Positions 9,095-19,555 of a DNA stretch of 46,751 nt are shown piece by piece; positions within the stretch are counted from its first letter, which is position 1, and each line of letters starts with the position of its first letter. The notes beneath the pieces are model-generated. The model saw only the letters and a list, made by a program, of their open reading frames with translations, was not told the DNA's origin and did not search any database. This DNA is from an uncultured Bacteroidota bacterium (GTDB lineage Bacteria > Bacteroidota > Bacteroidia > Flavobacteriales_D > Parvicellaceae). Where the stretch lies: positions 1 through 46,751 of the forward strand of contig CACAYQ010000005.1 in NCBI GenBank assembly GCA_902536695.1. The letters are read 5' to 3'. The position numbers and the translations under genes were made by a program.

Positions 9095-10330
9095 ATGAAC
9101 GCAATAGATTTAATTGATTCATTCACCGAATTCAAAGAGCTCAAAAATATTGACAGAGTCACTATGATGAGAATTGTTGAAGATGTCTTTAGGACTACTC
9201 TTAAAAGAAAATATGGATCTGATGATAACGTAGATGTTATTATCAATCCAGATAAAGGAGACTTAGAAATATGGCTTAGTAGAGAAATTGTTCAGGACGT
9301 TGATCTAGAAGATGAAGGTACCCAAATTAAATTATCTGAAGCTTTAAAAATAGAACCTGATTTTGAAATTGGAGAAGAGGTTTCACAAGAAATTAAAGTG
9401 GAAGATTTTGGAAGAAGAAACATATTAGCACTAAGACAGAATTTAGTTGCAAAAGTACTTGAACTTGAGAAAGACGGAATTTATCAAAAATACAAGGAAA
9501 GAGTAGGAGACATTGTGAATGGGGAGGTGTATCAAATTTGGAAAAGAGAAATTTTAGTACTGGATGATGATGGAAATGAATTGATTTTACCCAAATCTGA
9601 ACAAATACCATCAGATTATTTTAGAAAAGGTGATACCATAAGAGCAGTGGTGGCCAAAGTAGATTTAAGAAATAATAACCCAGTGATTATTTTATCCAGA
9701 ACAGCACCTGAGTTTTTAGCCAGATTGTTTGAACAAGAAGTACCTGAAGTTTTTGATGGTTTAATTACAATTAAAAAAATTGTTAGAAATCCAGGTGAAA
9801 GAGCAAAAGTTGCTGTGGAATCTTACGATGATAGAATTGATCCCGTAGGAGCTTGTGTTGGGATGAACGGAACTAGAATACATGGGATTGTAAGAGAATT
9901 AAGAAATGAAAATATTGATGTTATTCCATGGACGAATAATATGCAATTGCTTATACAAAGATCCCTTAACCCTGCAAAAATTACCAATATGGAAATTAAT
10001 GATGATGAGATGAGGGTTGAAGTTTTCCTAAAACCTGATGAAGTTTCAAAAGCGATAGGTAAGGGAGGTCATAACATAAAATTAGCATCTAAGTTAACAG
10101 GTTACGAAATTGATGTTTATCGAGAAGGAGCAGAAGATATTGATGATGTAGATTTAGATGAATTCTCAGATGAAATTGATGGTTGGATCATAGACGAATT
10201 GAAAGCAATAGGTTGTGATTCTGCTAAAAGTGTATTAGAAATAGGAGTAGAAGATTTAGTAAAAAGAACTGATCTTGAGGAGGAAACAATTGAAGAAATT
10301 GTCAAAATTTTAAATTCAGAATTTGAGTAA
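9095..10330 (+). CDS. nusA: Transcription termination/antitermination factor NusA
   Basis: 411 aa. The N-terminal RNA polymerase-binding domain (about 1-130) is followed by an S1 domain (about 135-200, GDIVNGEVYQIWKREILV) and two KH domains. The signature RNPGERAKVAV...DPVGACVGMNGTRI is present, as is AIGKGGHNIKLASKLTGYEI. An acidic stretch and a short helical C-terminal region (to about 411) follow. NusA modulates pausing, termination and antitermination. In other bacteria it regulates its own operon at leader terminators, which makes the hairpin before rimP notable. 24 bases separate it from infB. Confidence 0.95.
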   Translation: MNAIDLIDSFTEFKELKNIDRVTMMRIVEDVFRTTLKRKYGSDDNVDVIINPDKGDLEIWLSREIVQDVDLEDEGTQIKLSEALKIEPDFEIGEEVSQEIKVEDFGRRNILALRQNLVAKVLELEKDGIYQKYKERVGDIVNGEVYQIWKREILVLDDDGNELILPKSEQIPSDYFRKGDTIRAVVAKVDLRNNNPVIILSRTAPEFLARLFEQEVPEVFDGLITIKKIVRNPGERAKVAVESYDDRIDPVGACVGMNGTRIHGIVRELRNENIDVIPWTNNMQLLIQRSLNPAKITNMEINDDEMRVEVFLKPDEVSKAIGKGGHNIKLASKLTGYEIDVYREGAEDIDDVDLDEFSDEIDGWIIDELKAIGCDSAKSVLEIGVEDLVKRTDLEEETIEEIVKILNSEFE

Positions 10331-10354
10331 ATAAAGTAAGAAAGAAAACCAGTT

Positions 10355-12892
10355 ATGTCAGTAATTAAAAGGTTAAGTAAAGTAGCAAGAGAATTAAATG
10401 TAGGGATATCCACTATTGTTGAATTTTTGGGTTCGCAAGGAAAAGAGGTGAGCGCAAATCCTAATACAAAAATTGATGAAGAACTCTATATGCTATTACT
10501 TGAAGAATTTCATAAAGAGAAATTTGAAAAGGAAAAAGCAGACAAAGTAAATATTGATAAGCCAGAAAGAACGGTCATAACCATATCAAAAGAAGAGCAG
10601 GGTAAATCTGAAGAAAAAGTCGACAAGATTGAAGCAAAAGCGGATAAGCTATCCGGGCTATCAGTGGTAGGCAAAATTGATTTAGATACTAAACCAGCTA
10701 AAAAGGAACTAGATTCAGAAAAGGAAGTAAAAGAACCTGAATTTAAGTCTGATAATGAGCCAAAAGAAGAAATAAGCACCATAAAAGCAGAGGCGAAAAA
10801 ACTTTCAGGGCCAACGGTTTTAGGAAAAATTAACCTTCCTGTGGAAAAGGAAAAGAAAAAATCTGATGATGAAAACGACAGTGACTCATCAAGAAGAAAA
10901 AGAAAAAGAATTAAAAAAGTAAACGTAGAGAAAGCAGGAAGAAGAGCATCAAAAGAACATAAGAAAACAACCAAAGGGCCACAGAAAACAGAAGTTTCAG
11001 AAGAAGAAATTCAAAAGGAAATTCGTGAAACCTTAGCAAGGTTGAGCAGTAAGGGTAAGTCAAAGGCTTCCAAGTTTAGAAGAGAAAAAAGACAGGCTGT
11101 CTCTGAAAAAATTGAGCAGGAAGAAATCAGAGCAGAGGCAGAAAAAAATGTTTTAAAACTGACAGAATTTGTGACGGTTTCTGAGCTAGCTTTGATGATG
11201 TCTAAGTCACCTAATGAGGTGATAGGTACGCTGATGTCAATCGGAATATTCGCTTCCATTAATCAAAGACTGGATGCAGAAACGTTAACCATGGTTGCAG
11301 AAGAGTATGGATTTGAAGTGGAATTTGTGAGTGCGGATGTTACTGCTTCTGTTATTGAGGATACTCAGGATCCAGCTCTAATGGTAGATAGACCGCCAAT
11401 AGTCACAGTAATGGGTCACGTTGATCACGGTAAAACATCCTTGTTAGATTACATTAGAAATGCAGATGTAACATCCGGTGAAGCAGGTGGAATAACCCAA
11501 CATATTGGAGCATATTCGGTTAAGCACAATAAAAAGTTAATTACATTCTTAGATACTCCTGGTCATGAAGCGTTTACCGCAATGAGAGCTAGAGGAGCAC
11601 AAGTTACAGACGTAGCCATCATTATTATTGCGGCAGATGATAGAGTTATGCCACAAACTAAAGAGGCTATTAATCACGCCCAGGCTGCAGGAGTACCCAT
11701 GGTATTTGCTTTAAATAAATGTGACAGACCTAGTGCTAACCCTGATAAGATTAAAGAAGAACTTTCTGCTATGAATATTTTGGTAGAAGATTGGGGAGGA
11801 AAATATCAATGTCAAGAAATTTCAGCAAAATCAGGAAATGGAATTGAAGATTTACTTGAGAAAGTGCTATTAGAGTCTGAACTTTTAGAACTTAAAGCTG
11901 ACCCTGAAACACATGCTAAAGGTACGGTGATCGAAGCTTCTCTTGATAAAGGACGTGGATTTGTTACTACGCTACTTGTACAATATGGAACATTAACAGT
12001 TGGAGACTCTTTGATTGCTGGTACAGAATTTGGGAAAATTAAGGCTATGCATGATGAAAATGGTCGTACAGTTAAAGAGGCTGGTCCTTCAAGACCAGTT
12101 TCAGTACTCGGGATGAATGGTGCATCTAGTGCTGGTGATGTGTTTAATGTAATGACAGACGAAAAGGAAATAAAACAAATTGCGTTAAAGCGTCAGCAAC
12201 TTCAACGTGAACAAGGTCTTAGAACCACTAAACACATTACTCTTGATGAAATAGGAAGAAGAATTGCCCTTGGTGATTTCCAAGAACTAAATGTCATTGT
12301 GAAAGGTGATGTAGATGGTTCAATTGAAGCTCTATCTGATTCTTTATTGAAACTCTCTCAGGAGTCTATTCAAATTAATGTGATCCATAAAGCAGTAGGC
12401 CAGATAACCGAGTCTGATATCTTATTGGCGTCTGCGTCTGATGCGATAGTCATTGGATTTCAGGTAAGACCATCTGCTGGAGCAAGAAAACTAGCAGAAA
12501 AAGAAGAAATTGACATAAGGTTATATTCTATTATTTACAAGGCCATTGAAGAAATTAAAGAGGCGATGGAGGGTATGCTTTCACCTGAATTTAAAGAAGA
12601 AATTGTAGCAACTGCTGAAATCCGGGAGACTTTTAAAATTTCTAAAGTAGGAACAATTGCTGGGTGTTATGTGGTTGAGGGCAAGATTAACCGCAATCAT
12701 AAAGTCCGTATCATAAGAGACGGTATTGTAGTTTACTCTGGTGAATTGGGATCTTTAAAACGATTTAAAGACGATGTAAAGGAAGTTCAGCATGGTTACG
12801 AATGTGGATTGAATATTGATAAATTCAATGATATAAAAGTTGGAGATGTAGTGGAAGCATACGAGGAAGTAGAAGTAAATAGAAAACTCTAG
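10355..12892 (+). CDS. infB: Translation initiation factor IF-2
   Basis: 845 aa. Residues 1-50 form an IF2N-type domain; about 50-240 is a charged Lys/Glu/Ser-rich linker; a second IF2N-like segment runs about 265-325. The GTPase domain has GHVDHGKT (about 354-361), DTPGHEAFT, and NKCD, followed by domains II, III and C2 to the end. IF-2 places initiator tRNA on the 30S subunit. The stop overlaps by 4 bases the stop of the convergent barrel gene. Translated antisense ORFs over the charged linker are artefacts of its composition. Confidence 0.97.
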   Translation: MSVIKRLSKVARELNVGISTIVEFLGSQGKEVSANPNTKIDEELYMLLLEEFHKEKFEKEKADKVNIDKPERTVITISKEEQGKSEEKVDKIEAKADKLSGLSVVGKIDLDTKPAKKELDSEKEVKEPEFKSDNEPKEEISTIKAEAKKLSGPTVLGKINLPVEKEKKKSDDENDSDSSRRKRKRIKKVNVEKAGRRASKEHKKTTKGPQKTEVSEEEIQKEIRETLARLSSKGKSKASKFRREKRQAVSEKIEQEEIRAEAEKNVLKLTEFVTVSELALMMSKSPNEVIGTLMSIGIFASINQRLDAETLTMVAEEYGFEVEFVSADVTASVIEDTQDPALMVDRPPIVTVMGHVDHGKTSLLDYIRNADVTSGEAGGITQHIGAYSVKHNKKLITFLDTPGHEAFTAMRARGAQVTDVAIIIIAADDRVMPQTKEAINHAQAAGVPMVFALNKCDRPSANPDKIKEELSAMNILVEDWGGKYQCQEISAKSGNGIEDLLEKVLLESELLELKADPETHAKGTVIEASLDKGRGFVTTLLVQYGTLTVGDSLIAGTEFGKIKAMHDENGRTVKEAGPSRPVSVLGMNGASSAGDVFNVMTDEKEIKQIALKRQQLQREQGLRTTKHITLDEIGRRIALGDFQELNVIVKGDVDGSIEALSDSLLKLSQESIQINVIHKAVGQITESDILLASASDAIVIGFQVRPSAGARKLAEKEEIDIRLYSIIYKAIEEIKEAMEGMLSPEFKEEIVATAEIRETFKISKVGTIAGCYVVEGKINRNHKVRIIRDGIVVYSGELGSLKRFKDDVKEVQHGYECGLNIDKFNDIKVGDVVEAYEEVEVNRKL

Positions 12893-13638
12893 TTTTTAGT
12901 TTTTTCCATACTCAAGGGTAAAAAATATTTCAGCTGAATATTGAAATAATTTCCTCTTAAGAAAGCAGCTTCATAATTATCAAAATCTCCGCCTGATCCG
13001 GAATAATAATATTTAAAATGGGTAACTAAAATGGTAGATATGGGTATATTCACCTGACTACCAATATAAAATATACCAGCATCTTTATCTCGAAATTCTA
13101 CGCCAATTGATGTGTTAACAGAACCATTTATCCATCTCGCTCTTTCGGAGTAATGATGAATTAAATTTTGGCTGCTTTTTGAAGCCACTGCTGAAGCATA
13201 AAAGTCCAATTCAGCACCTAACGAAGTATTCATGTGCATATTGTCACTTAGCTGAATAAAAACAAGTGCATTTAAAGGGAAAGCGTAGTTAATATATCCA
13301 AAGTCACCTACATCTGAACTAAATGAACTAATGAAATTATTTTCACCTTTAAATTTAAAGTTTCGTCTACAAAATAAAATACCTGACTCTAGGGTAATAT
13401 TTTTTGATTTGGTATTTCTCATTAACATGCCAAATTGATACCCAATTTTACTAGACAGTTCAATATTAGAAAAATTGTTTTCAAGAAGAAGTGGCCCTGC
13501 TCCAAAGTAATCAATGGGTATTAACGGGCTTAAAGTGAATCCGATCATTTTATCCCCCTCATTATTTTGTGACATAGTTTGATGGAAACATGTCAACAAT
13601 AACATAATGAACAGGTAGTAAAGTGGTTTAGTTGCCAT
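12889..13638 (-). CDS. Outer-membrane beta-barrel protein
   Basis: 249 aa from the ATG at 13638, which gives a signal peptide (hydrophobic core [12 protein letters not shown], ending TMSQ). The rest is strand-rich with Gly and aromatics ([50 protein letters not shown]), as in PorT/OmpW-like Bacteroidota barrels. A longer frame to 13716 adds an unlikely N terminus and overlaps the upstream gene. The ATG overlaps the stop of the upstream gene (TAATG), so the two are coupled. Function unknown. Confidence 0.7.
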   Translation of the reverse strand: MATKPLYYLFIMLLLTCFHQTMSQNNEGDKMIGFTLSPLIPIDYFGAGPLLLENNFSNIELSSKIGYQFGMLMRNTKSKNITLESGILFCRRNFKFKGENNFISSFSSDVGDFGYINYAFPLNALVFIQLSDNMHMNTSLGAELDFYASAVASKSSQNLIHHYSERARWINGSVNTSIGVEFRDKDAGIFYIGSQVNIPISTILVTHFKYYYSGSGGDFDNYEAAFLRGNYFNIQLKYFLPLSMEKTKN

Positions 13639-13991
13639 TATTGATTTTGCATATAGGAGATAATAGCAAATATAATAATGAGAAGGCAAATGGCATAAAT
13701 GGATACTCTTCCCCAATAAGAACTTATAATGGGAGAACGAAATTTACCTAGAGCTTCGTAATTCAGTTTTTGAACAATTTGATTATCTGTTTTTCTAACC
13801 CCAAATAAATAAACTAAACCTCTGTTAGATTCTTCTTCACCTCTTTCAAAATGAATATTTCTTTCTTTAAGTGAAGTTTCAAAATAGTGTGCTTTTTCCT
13901 TATCATAAAAGAAAAACACTTTGTAAGCTTTGTTGGTAGGATGATCCTTATGATTGGTTAATTTTAAGAATCCCTCGTCCATATCATCCAT
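13638..13991 (-). CDS. Small tail-anchored membrane protein
   Basis: 117 aa: a soluble alpha/beta part (about 1-85; KVFFFYDKEKAHYFETSLKERNIHFE resembles DUF2007-type domains, a weak match by eye) and one C-terminal helix (about 93-113, VSIYAICLLIIIFAIISYM). It lies 11 bases after the nitroreductase gene and overlaps the following barrel gene by one base, so the three form an operon. The function is not known. Confidence 0.65.
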   Translation of the reverse strand: MDDMDEGFLKLTNHKDHPTNKAYKVFFFYDKEKAHYFETSLKERNIHFERGEEESNRGLVYLFGVRKTDNQIVQKLNYEALGKFRSPIISSYWGRVSIYAICLLIIIFAIISYMQNQ

Positions 13992-14002
13992 ACCACTTGA
14001 TT

Positions 14003-14587
14003 TTAATCATACCACTCTGTTACATATTCAATAGGTTTCCGTTGCCCTTTTGGCCAATCCTCATTTGGATAACCCAAGTAAATAATACCCATGCATTTGT
14101 CCTGATCTCTGATTTTTAATATTTCATTCATTTCTGGCGCATAAATTACTTTAGGAGTTGACCAAAATGAACCAATGCCGTAGGCAGTAGCGGTTAAACA
14201 TATATTTTGAACTGCACATGCTACGGATGAAATTTCTTCTATTTCAGGAATTTTTGGATTATCTCCTCTTTTCATATATACGACTATGGCTGCAGATGAT
14301 TGAAAGGGCCTCGCTTGAATTTTCAGTAATTTATCTTCTCTGAATTGATCTTCTGGCGTAAGTTTTTTGTAAAGACTACTTAAAGATTCAGCTAATGCAT
14401 TTCTGCTTTCCCCTGTGTATATCTTAAAACGCCAAGGTTGAGTCATGCCATGCGTTGGAGCCCAGGTAGCATTTTGTAATAAGTGCTCAATGATTTCTTT
14501 ATGAATCACTCTAGAAGAGTAATGTTGAGGATATATGGTTCTCCTATTTTTTATCACTTCAGTAATTTCGCTAAGATTATATTTCAT
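14003..14587 (-). CDS. Nitroreductase-family FMN protein
   Basis: 194 aa. The family reduces nitro compounds, quinones or related substrates with FMN and NAD(P)H. Seen here: an early NRRTIYPQHYSSR segment (phosphate-binding Arg of the RRT/S motif), NATWAPTHGMTQPWRFKIYTG, a central CAVQNICLTATAYGIGSFWSTP, and GIIYLGYPNEDWPKG near the end. It is the first gene of a three-gene minus-strand operon. The substrate is unknown. Confidence 0.88.
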   Translation of the reverse strand: MKYNLSEITEVIKNRRTIYPQHYSSRVIHKEIIEHLLQNATWAPTHGMTQPWRFKIYTGESRNALAESLSSLYKKLTPEDQFREDKLLKIQARPFQSSAAIVVYMKRGDNPKIPEIEEISSVACAVQNICLTATAYGIGSFWSTPKVIYAPEMNEILKIRDQDKCMGIIYLGYPNEDWPKGQRKPIEYVTEWYD

Positions 14588-14663
14588 ACTCGTGAATTAA
14601 AATGTAATATTAAATCTCATTTTCTTATTTATTAAATATTTCATGGAAAATATGATAAAATAA

Positions 14664-14671
14664 TACCTTTG
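14664..14671 (+). promoter_or_regulatory. Probable -7 element for the WaaE-like gene
   Basis: TACCTTTG matches TAnnTTTG 16 bases before the ATG at 14688. The -33 position holds only a partial match (TTTC), so the call is moderate. Confidence 0.4.
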
Positions 14672-14687
14672 TTGAACAAGTTTCGGA

Positions 14688-15428
14688 ATGAAAATTAGTG
14701 CCATCATACCCACATTCAATGAAGAAGATAATATAATTGCTGCCATAGAATCCTTAGCTTGGGCAGATGAAATCATTGTGGTAGATTCCTTTAGTACGGA
14801 TAATACAGTAGCTCTTGCTAAATCGAAAGGAGTCAAAATTCTTCAACGCAATTATGAGTATTCAGCGTCACAGAAAAACTGGGCTATTCCTCAAGCAAGT
14901 TATGATTGGGTATTCATTTTAGACGCTGACGAAAGGGTGAAAGACAATCTCAAAAAAGAAATTAGTAAGATAAAAAATATTCAACCTAAAAACGATGCAT
15001 ATTGGGTGCCTCGACAAAACCATTTCATGGGGAGAAAAATTAGTTTTTCGGGTTGGCAAGGAGATAAAGTAATAAGGCTATTCAATAGAAAGAAATGTCA
15101 TTATGAAGATAAGAAAGTACACGCTGAAATCATTTGTAGCGGTAGCGTAGGTAAACTGAAATCTCCTTTGATGCATTATACTTTTAAAAGTGTGGCTCAT
15201 TATATGGAAAAGTGGGATAGGTATTCCACCTGGAGTGCTCAAGATCACCTAGGCACTTCATCACCCAATCTTTTTCATTTTGTAGTAAAACCTGCTTTTC
15301 GCTTTTTTAGAGACTTTATATTAAAGGGGGGGATACTAGACGGAAAGGTAGGATATATCGTCTGTAAACTTTCTAGTATGGGTGTATTTATGCGATATGT
15401 GAAAATACAAGAAAAGTTTAAAAACTAG
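14688..15428 (+). CDS. Family 2 glycosyltransferase, WaaE/KdtX-like
   Basis: 246 aa with the GT-A fold of GT2 enzymes: IIPTFNEEDNI at the N terminus, WADEIIVVDSFSTDNT, and the DXD-type ILDADERV, then a basic C-terminal region with FRFFRDFILKGGILDG. The close pattern is the LPS inner-core beta-1,4-glucosyltransferase group (WaaE). It is a lone gene between two convergent and divergent operons. The donor and acceptor cannot be read from the sequence. Confidence 0.87.
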   Translation: MKISAIIPTFNEEDNIIAAIESLAWADEIIVVDSFSTDNTVALAKSKGVKILQRNYEYSASQKNWAIPQASYDWVFILDADERVKDNLKKEISKIKNIQPKNDAYWVPRQNHFMGRKISFSGWQGDKVIRLFNRKKCHYEDKKVHAEIICSGSVGKLKSPLMHYTFKSVAHYMEKWDRYSTWSAQDHLGTSSPNLFHFVVKPAFRFFRDFILKGGILDGKVGYIVCKLSSMGVFMRYVKIQEKFKN

Positions 15429-15430
15429 TT

Positions 15431-16183
15431 TTACCATTTTGCATCTGGGTAGAGCAATGGTAAGTGTTGCATTTCTGCTAGTAAATATCCCATGTACTCC
15501 GTGTGAAAACCATCTTTTCCATATTGTAGGGTGTAAGGGATATTTTCTGGTGAGGAAAGACCAGCATCATTTAACGTATCAGTAACGATGTTAAACCAAT
15601 TGTTTTTTATTTCACGATTTGATACACCAATTCCTTCTTTAGTCATTTCATTATCGATTTCATTATCATAGAATAATTCATCTATATACATCCATAATTC
15701 GTTTATAGTGACTTGTAATCTATGGTTGCTTTCTTCTGTTCCTTGTCCAAGACGAATTATCCAGTCTTGACTTCTTTGAAGGTGGTATCGGACTTCTTTA
15801 ATGGATTTTTTACTTATTCCAGCAATGGTTTCGTCTTTGCTGTTGCATAATGAAGTGTAAAATAAATTGTGATATACGTCAATAAAGAATTGCCTAACTA
15901 AAACGTATGCAAAATCAATATTGGGAACTTCTACCAAGTGAAACGATCTAAAATCTTTCTCCTTTCGCTTAAATGCTAGTTCATCAGCTGTAAGTTCTTC
16001 TTTTAAACTAGCCGCATATGTTAAGAAATTTTCTGCTTGTCCTAGCAGATCAAGGCCTACATTAGTTATGGCCAAATCTTCCTCCAAATGTGGTGCTTTA
16101 CTACAATATTCGCCAATACGTTGGCTTAAGATTAAAGGCGTGTCTCCAAGCCTTAAGCAGTATTCATAAAGTGATTGATTCAT
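15431..16183 (-). CDS. paaC: Phenylacetyl-CoA 1,2-epoxidase subunit PaaC
   Basis: 250 aa, ferritin-like helical structural subunit of the PaaABCE monooxygenase that converts phenylacetyl-CoA to its ring epoxide. Typical stretches are RIGEYCSKAPHLEEDLAITNVGLDLLGQA near the start, DFRSFHLVEVPNIDFAYVLVRQFF, and EVRYHLQRSQDWIIRLGQGTEES. The diiron ligands of this subunit are partly degenerate in the family, so it is structural rather than catalytic. It is the last gene of the operon; the start overlaps the paaB stop by one base. No paaD or paaE follows; the next gene is a convergent glycosyltransferase. Confidence 0.93.
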   Translation of the reverse strand: MNQSLYEYCLRLGDTPLILSQRIGEYCSKAPHLEEDLAITNVGLDLLGQAENFLTYAASLKEELTADELAFKRKEKDFRSFHLVEVPNIDFAYVLVRQFFIDVYHNLFYTSLCNSKDETIAGISKKSIKEVRYHLQRSQDWIIRLGQGTEESNHRLQVTINELWMYIDELFYDNEIDNEMTKEGIGVSNREIKNNWFNIVTDTLNDAGLSSPENIPYTLQYGKDGFHTEYMGYLLAEMQHLPLLYPDAKW

Positions 16184-16473
16184 TATATGTGTTTTACCCC
16201 ATCAGGAACTTTGTAAAAAGTAGGATGACGATATACCTTATCATTAGACGGGTCAAAGAAGGCTTCATCATCAACGGATTGGGAGGAAACAATATCATCT
16301 GCTTTAACGAGCCAAATCCCATTTCCTTCGTTCCTTCTTGTATAAAGGTCTCTAGCTGACTGCATGGCCATTTCCTTATCATACGCATGTAAACTGCCTA
16401 CGTGTTTGAAAGGTCTTCCTGCTTTAACTTGAATAAAAACTTCCCATAAAACGCCTTGATTATCCTTTTCCAT
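16183..16473 (-). CDS. paaB: Phenylacetyl-CoA 1,2-epoxidase subunit PaaB
   Basis: 96 aa, the usual size of PaaB. It shows the family pattern WEVFIQVKAGRPFKHVGSLHA, MAMQSARDLYTRRNEGNGIWLV and a C-terminal FFDPSNDKVYRHPTFYKVPDG. PaaB bridges the A/C dimers of the epoxidase. Its ATG overlaps the paaA stop (TAATG) and its stop overlaps the paaC start, so the three subunits are translationally coupled. Confidence 0.95.
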   Translation of the reverse strand: MEKDNQGVLWEVFIQVKAGRPFKHVGSLHAYDKEMAMQSARDLYTRRNEGNGIWLVKADDIVSSQSVDDEAFFDPSNDKVYRHPTFYKVPDGVKHI

Positions 16474-17414
16474 TACGCTGTTTTTTGAATACTTCTTTTC
16501 TTTTTGGCATAAGCTATTGCACCTTGTCTAACCCAACTACCCTCTTCATGAGCATCTTTGTGATGTGCTAATCTTTTTTTATTTCCTGGACCATACCCTT
16601 TTACTACATTCCAAAATTCATTCCAATTTATTTTTCCATATTCGTAATGGCCACTTGATTTATTCCATTTAAGATCAGGATCAGGAAAAGATAATCCGAT
16701 GTGTTCCCCTTGCTCTACGGTTTTATCAATAAATTTTTGCCTTAGTTCATCATTGGATTCTCGTTTTATCTTCCATTTTAGTGATTGATTGGAGTGTGCA
16801 CTGTCTGCATCATGGGGTCCAAACATCATGATAGATGGCCACCACCATCTATTCAATGCATCTTGTGCCATTTCTTTTTGTTCTTTGGTACCATTCGCTA
16901 GCGTAACCATAATTTCATATCCCTGTCTTTGGTGGAAACTTTCTTCCATACAGATCTTTACCATGGCTCTAGAGTATGGTCCATATGAAGTACCTTGTAA
17001 AGAAACTTGATTTACAATAGCAGCTCCGTCTACCAACCATCCTATAGCTCCGATATCAGCCCATGTTAAAGTAGGATAATTGAAAACACTGGAATATTTG
17101 GCTTTACCCTCATGCAACCACTCTAAGAATTGTTCTCTTTTGATCCCGAGGGTTTCTGCAGCACAATATAAATACAGTCCATGTCCAGCTTCATCTTGAA
17201 TCTTGGCCATCAATATTTTCTTACTTCTTAAACTTGGGGCTCTTGTTAGCCAATTTCCTTCAGGCTGCATCCCAATTACTTCCGAATGAGCGTGTTGTGA
17301 TATTTGCCTGATAAGCGTTCGCCTGTACTTTTCAGGCATCCAATCTTTAGGCTCAATTTTAATATCGGCATCTATCTTTGCTTGAAAAGCTTCTAGTTTT
17401 TTTGCATTTTCCAT
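16473..17414 (-). CDS. paaA: Phenylacetyl-CoA 1,2-epoxidase catalytic subunit PaaA
   Basis: 313 aa, diiron catalytic subunit. The ferritin-like ligand helices are visible: [33 protein letters not shown] (ExxH), [18 protein letters not shown] (ExxH). The conserved [11 protein letters not shown] and [13 protein letters not shown] blocks confirm the family. It begins 3 bases after the stop of the tryptophan dioxygenase gene, so it is in one operon with the homogentisate genes. PaaE, the reductase that feeds it electrons, is not in the window. Confidence 0.96.
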   Translation of the reverse strand: MENAKKLEAFQAKIDADIKIEPKDWMPEKYRRTLIRQISQHAHSEVIGMQPEGNWLTRAPSLRSKKILMAKIQDEAGHGLYLYCAAETLGIKREQFLEWLHEGKAKYSSVFNYPTLTWADIGAIGWLVDGAAIVNQVSLQGTSYGPYSRAMVKICMEESFHQRQGYEIMVTLANGTKEQKEMAQDALNRWWWPSIMMFGPHDADSAHSNQSLKWKIKRESNDELRQKFIDKTVEQGEHIGLSFPDPDLKWNKSSGHYEYGKINWNEFWNVVKGYGPGNKKRLAHHKDAHEEGSWVRQGAIAYAKKKRSIQKTA

Positions 17415-17417
17415 GGC

Positions 17418-18377
17418 TCAAATTTCAATTTGAGTAAAATTAGTAAGGATTTCATGACCGTCAAGGTTTTGTTTACCCCAATTCTTCATTTCGTCATTTG
17501 TCCATAATTTAGGAAAAAACACCCTACGTTGGTATTTTGGATGCATGTATTTTTTCCAATCACTTCCGCCCGTAGCTTCTTCTTTTTTCTTGCCACTCTC
17601 TAAGTAATGGCTTGCTGTTTTGTAGTGTTCCATCACCCATTTTACATTCACGGTGTGATCATAATGCCTTAATGAATTCACTAGGCTAAGATTTTCTTTT
17701 TCATTTTTTGGAAGGTTTTGAAACAGCGTCCATATGTTTCTTGTGTTGTAATCTTTCATGAATCGGATGAAAGTATCCATGTACTTTTCCTCAAAAAGGC
17801 GAATCATTAATGATTTTTCACCTGTTTGATGATCTTTTCCTGCTGCTTGCCAATACAAGTGCTCAAAAGCATGTCTGAAAGGGGTATTTCGGTTAATGGT
17901 AGATCTAAAACGATAGTCAATCAAATTTATAAGTTCTGTACTTGCAAATTCAATCATTCGGTATTGAGCACTTTGAAATCCGCTTGCTGGTGCCAATGTT
18001 TTTCTAAATTTCATGTATTGCTCTACATCCATACCTTCACCCATGATTTTGAAGGAACTACTTAGCATATCAAAATACCGACTGATTCGATCTAAACGAC
18101 TACTAAAGAAATTAGCAGTTAACTTTTTTTCAAAGGCTACTTGTTCAATTTCCCAGAGAATCATTTTGAATAGCAATTCATTAATCTGGTGATAAACAAT
18201 AAATACCATTTCATCAGGCAGGGTAGATCGTTGAATTTGAAGATTAAGGAGAGTATCCGTTTGAATGTAATCCCAATAATTTAGCGGCTTTCCATGTAAT
18301 AGCCCTTCGAAATGGGTTTCTGCATTTTGTCCTAATGCTTCAAATTTTTTAGAGATGTCGTTAATGAGGTTATCCAA
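17418..18377 (-). CDS. Tryptophan 2,3-dioxygenase family haem protein
   Basis: About 319 aa. The family opens the indole ring of L-tryptophan to N-formylkynurenine using haem. Active-site blocks seen are YWDYIQTDTLLNLQ, the FIVYHQINELLFK segment (substrate-facing Phe and His), RKTLAPASGFQSAQYR (carboxylate-binding Arg), and EATGGSDWKKYM near the C terminus, after HYDHT...MEHYKTASHYL that should carry the haem His. I place the start at TTG 18377, 10 bases after the hppD stop; an ATG at 18458 would overlap hppD by 71 bases and give 346 aa. It lies inside the hmgA-hppD-paaABC operon. Confidence 0.85.
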   Translation of the reverse strand: MDNLINDISKKFEALGQNAETHFEGLLHGKPLNYWDYIQTDTLLNLQIQRSTLPDEMVFIVYHQINELLFKMILWEIEQVAFEKKLTANFFSSRLDRISRYFDMLSSSFKIMGEGMDVEQYMKFRKTLAPASGFQSAQYRMIEFASTELINLIDYRFRSTINRNTPFRHAFEHLYWQAAGKDHQTGEKSLMIRLFEEKYMDTFIRFMKDYNTRNIWTLFQNLPKNEKENLSLVNSLRHYDHTVNVKWVMEHYKTASHYLESGKKKEEATGGSDWKKYMHPKYQRRVFFPKLWTNDEMKNWGKQNLDGHEILTNFTQIEI

Positions 18378-18387
18378 AATGCAAAAA

Positions 18388-19545
18388 TTAAAGTGTTCCT
18401 CTTTTCTCTTGTTCCCGTTCAATGGCTTCAAATAGGGCCTTGAAATTACCAGCTCCAAATCCTAAAGCTCCCATTCGTTGGATAATTTCAAAAAATAAAG
18501 TAGGCCTGTCTTCCACTGGTTTAGTAAAGATTTGAAGTAAGTAACCTTCTTCATCTGCGTCAATCATGATCCCCAAATTTTTTAGTTTTTCGATGTCTTC
18601 ACCAAGATGGTGATTGTGTTCTTCTAATCTCAATGGAACTGCTTTATAATACTCATCAGGAGGTGTACTTAAAAATTCTACTCCTCTTTTTCTCATTTCA
18701 GTTACAGTACCAATAATATCGTTAGTTGCTACAGCGATGTGTTGAACACCAGGTCCTTCATAAAAATCCAGATACTCTTCAATTTGCGATCTTTTCTTTC
18801 CTTTAGCAGGTTCATTTATAGGAAATTTAATTCTTCCATTTCCATTACTCATTACTTTACTCATTAGCGCAGAGTATTCCGTGTGAATTTGCTTATCATC
18901 AAATGAAAGAAAATTTTCAAATCCCATAACATCTTCATACCATTTCACCCAAATATCCATTTCTCCCCAACCCACATTTCCAACCATATGATCAATGTAT
19001 TTTAGACCAATAGCTGATGGGTTGTAATCCGATTCCCATTTTTTAAATCCTGGCATAAATGTACCGTGGTAGTTTTTTCTTTCCACAAACATATGAATGG
19101 TTTCACCATAAGTATAGATACCTGCTCTTACTACTTCTCCATCTTTATCAGTTTCTATAGTAGGTTCCATGTAGGATTTTGCTCCTCTTAATGTGGTTTC
19201 TTCATAAGCTTTTCTAGCATTATCTACCCAGAGCGCTACTATTTTGACTCCATCACCGTGTTTTACGATATGCTCATTGATGGGAGACTTTGAATTTAGA
19301 GGCGTAGTTAAAATCAACTTTATTTTATCTTGTTTTACCACATAGGAAACAGAGTCCTTGCTGCCAGTTTCTAAACCTCTATAAGCAAAGGATTGAAAAC
19401 CAAATGCAGTTTTGTAAAAGTGAGCAGCTTGCTTGGCATTACCTACATAAAATTCAACATAGTCTGTTCCAAGAAGGGGCAAGAAATCTTGTGCCCCTTG
19501 AAATATTTTTTCTAATCCGTAATCAATATTTTTTACTTCTTTCAT
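18388..19545 (-). CDS. hppD: 4-hydroxyphenylpyruvate dioxygenase
   Basis: 385 aa. It converts 4-hydroxyphenylpyruvate to homogentisate in tyrosine breakdown. Two vicinal-oxygen-chelate halves are present. The Fe(II) ligands can be placed: His186 (YIDHMVGNV), His269 (GVQHIAV) and Glu353 (FFEIIQR). The C-terminal gate helix GFGAGNFKALFEAIE is intact. It starts 10 bases after hmgA and is followed by the tryptophan dioxygenase gene. Confidence 0.97.
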   Translation of the reverse strand: MKEVKNIDYGLEKIFQGAQDFLPLLGTDYVEFYVGNAKQAAHFYKTAFGFQSFAYRGLETGSKDSVSYVVKQDKIKLILTTPLNSKSPINEHIVKHGDGVKIVALWVDNARKAYEETTLRGAKSYMEPTIETDKDGEVVRAGIYTYGETIHMFVERKNYHGTFMPGFKKWESDYNPSAIGLKYIDHMVGNVGWGEMDIWVKWYEDVMGFENFLSFDDKQIHTEYSALMSKVMSNGNGRIKFPINEPAKGKKRSQIEEYLDFYEGPGVQHIAVATNDIIGTVTEMRKRGVEFLSTPPDEYYKAVPLRLEEHNHHLGEDIEKLKNLGIMIDADEEGYLLQIFTKPVEDRPTLFFEIIQRMGALGFGAGNFKALFEAIEREQEKRGTL

Positions 19546-19555
19546 TTTATTATTT

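Noticed and set aside
10510-10974. Long open frame antisense to infB
   Set aside because: It mirrors the Lys/Glu-rich linker of IF-2 and gives a Ser/Phe-rich low-complexity peptide; no promoter or homology.
15421-15432. Palindrome AAAACTAGTTTT at convergent stop codons (a similar one at 12883-12896)
   Set aside because: Short, AT-only stems with stop codons in them; too likely by chance to call as terminators.
18378-18458. Overlap of the tryptophan dioxygenase and hppD frames taken as a possible frameshift fusion
   Set aside because: hppD has a complete C terminus, and a TTG start just after its stop gives a normal-length dioxygenase.
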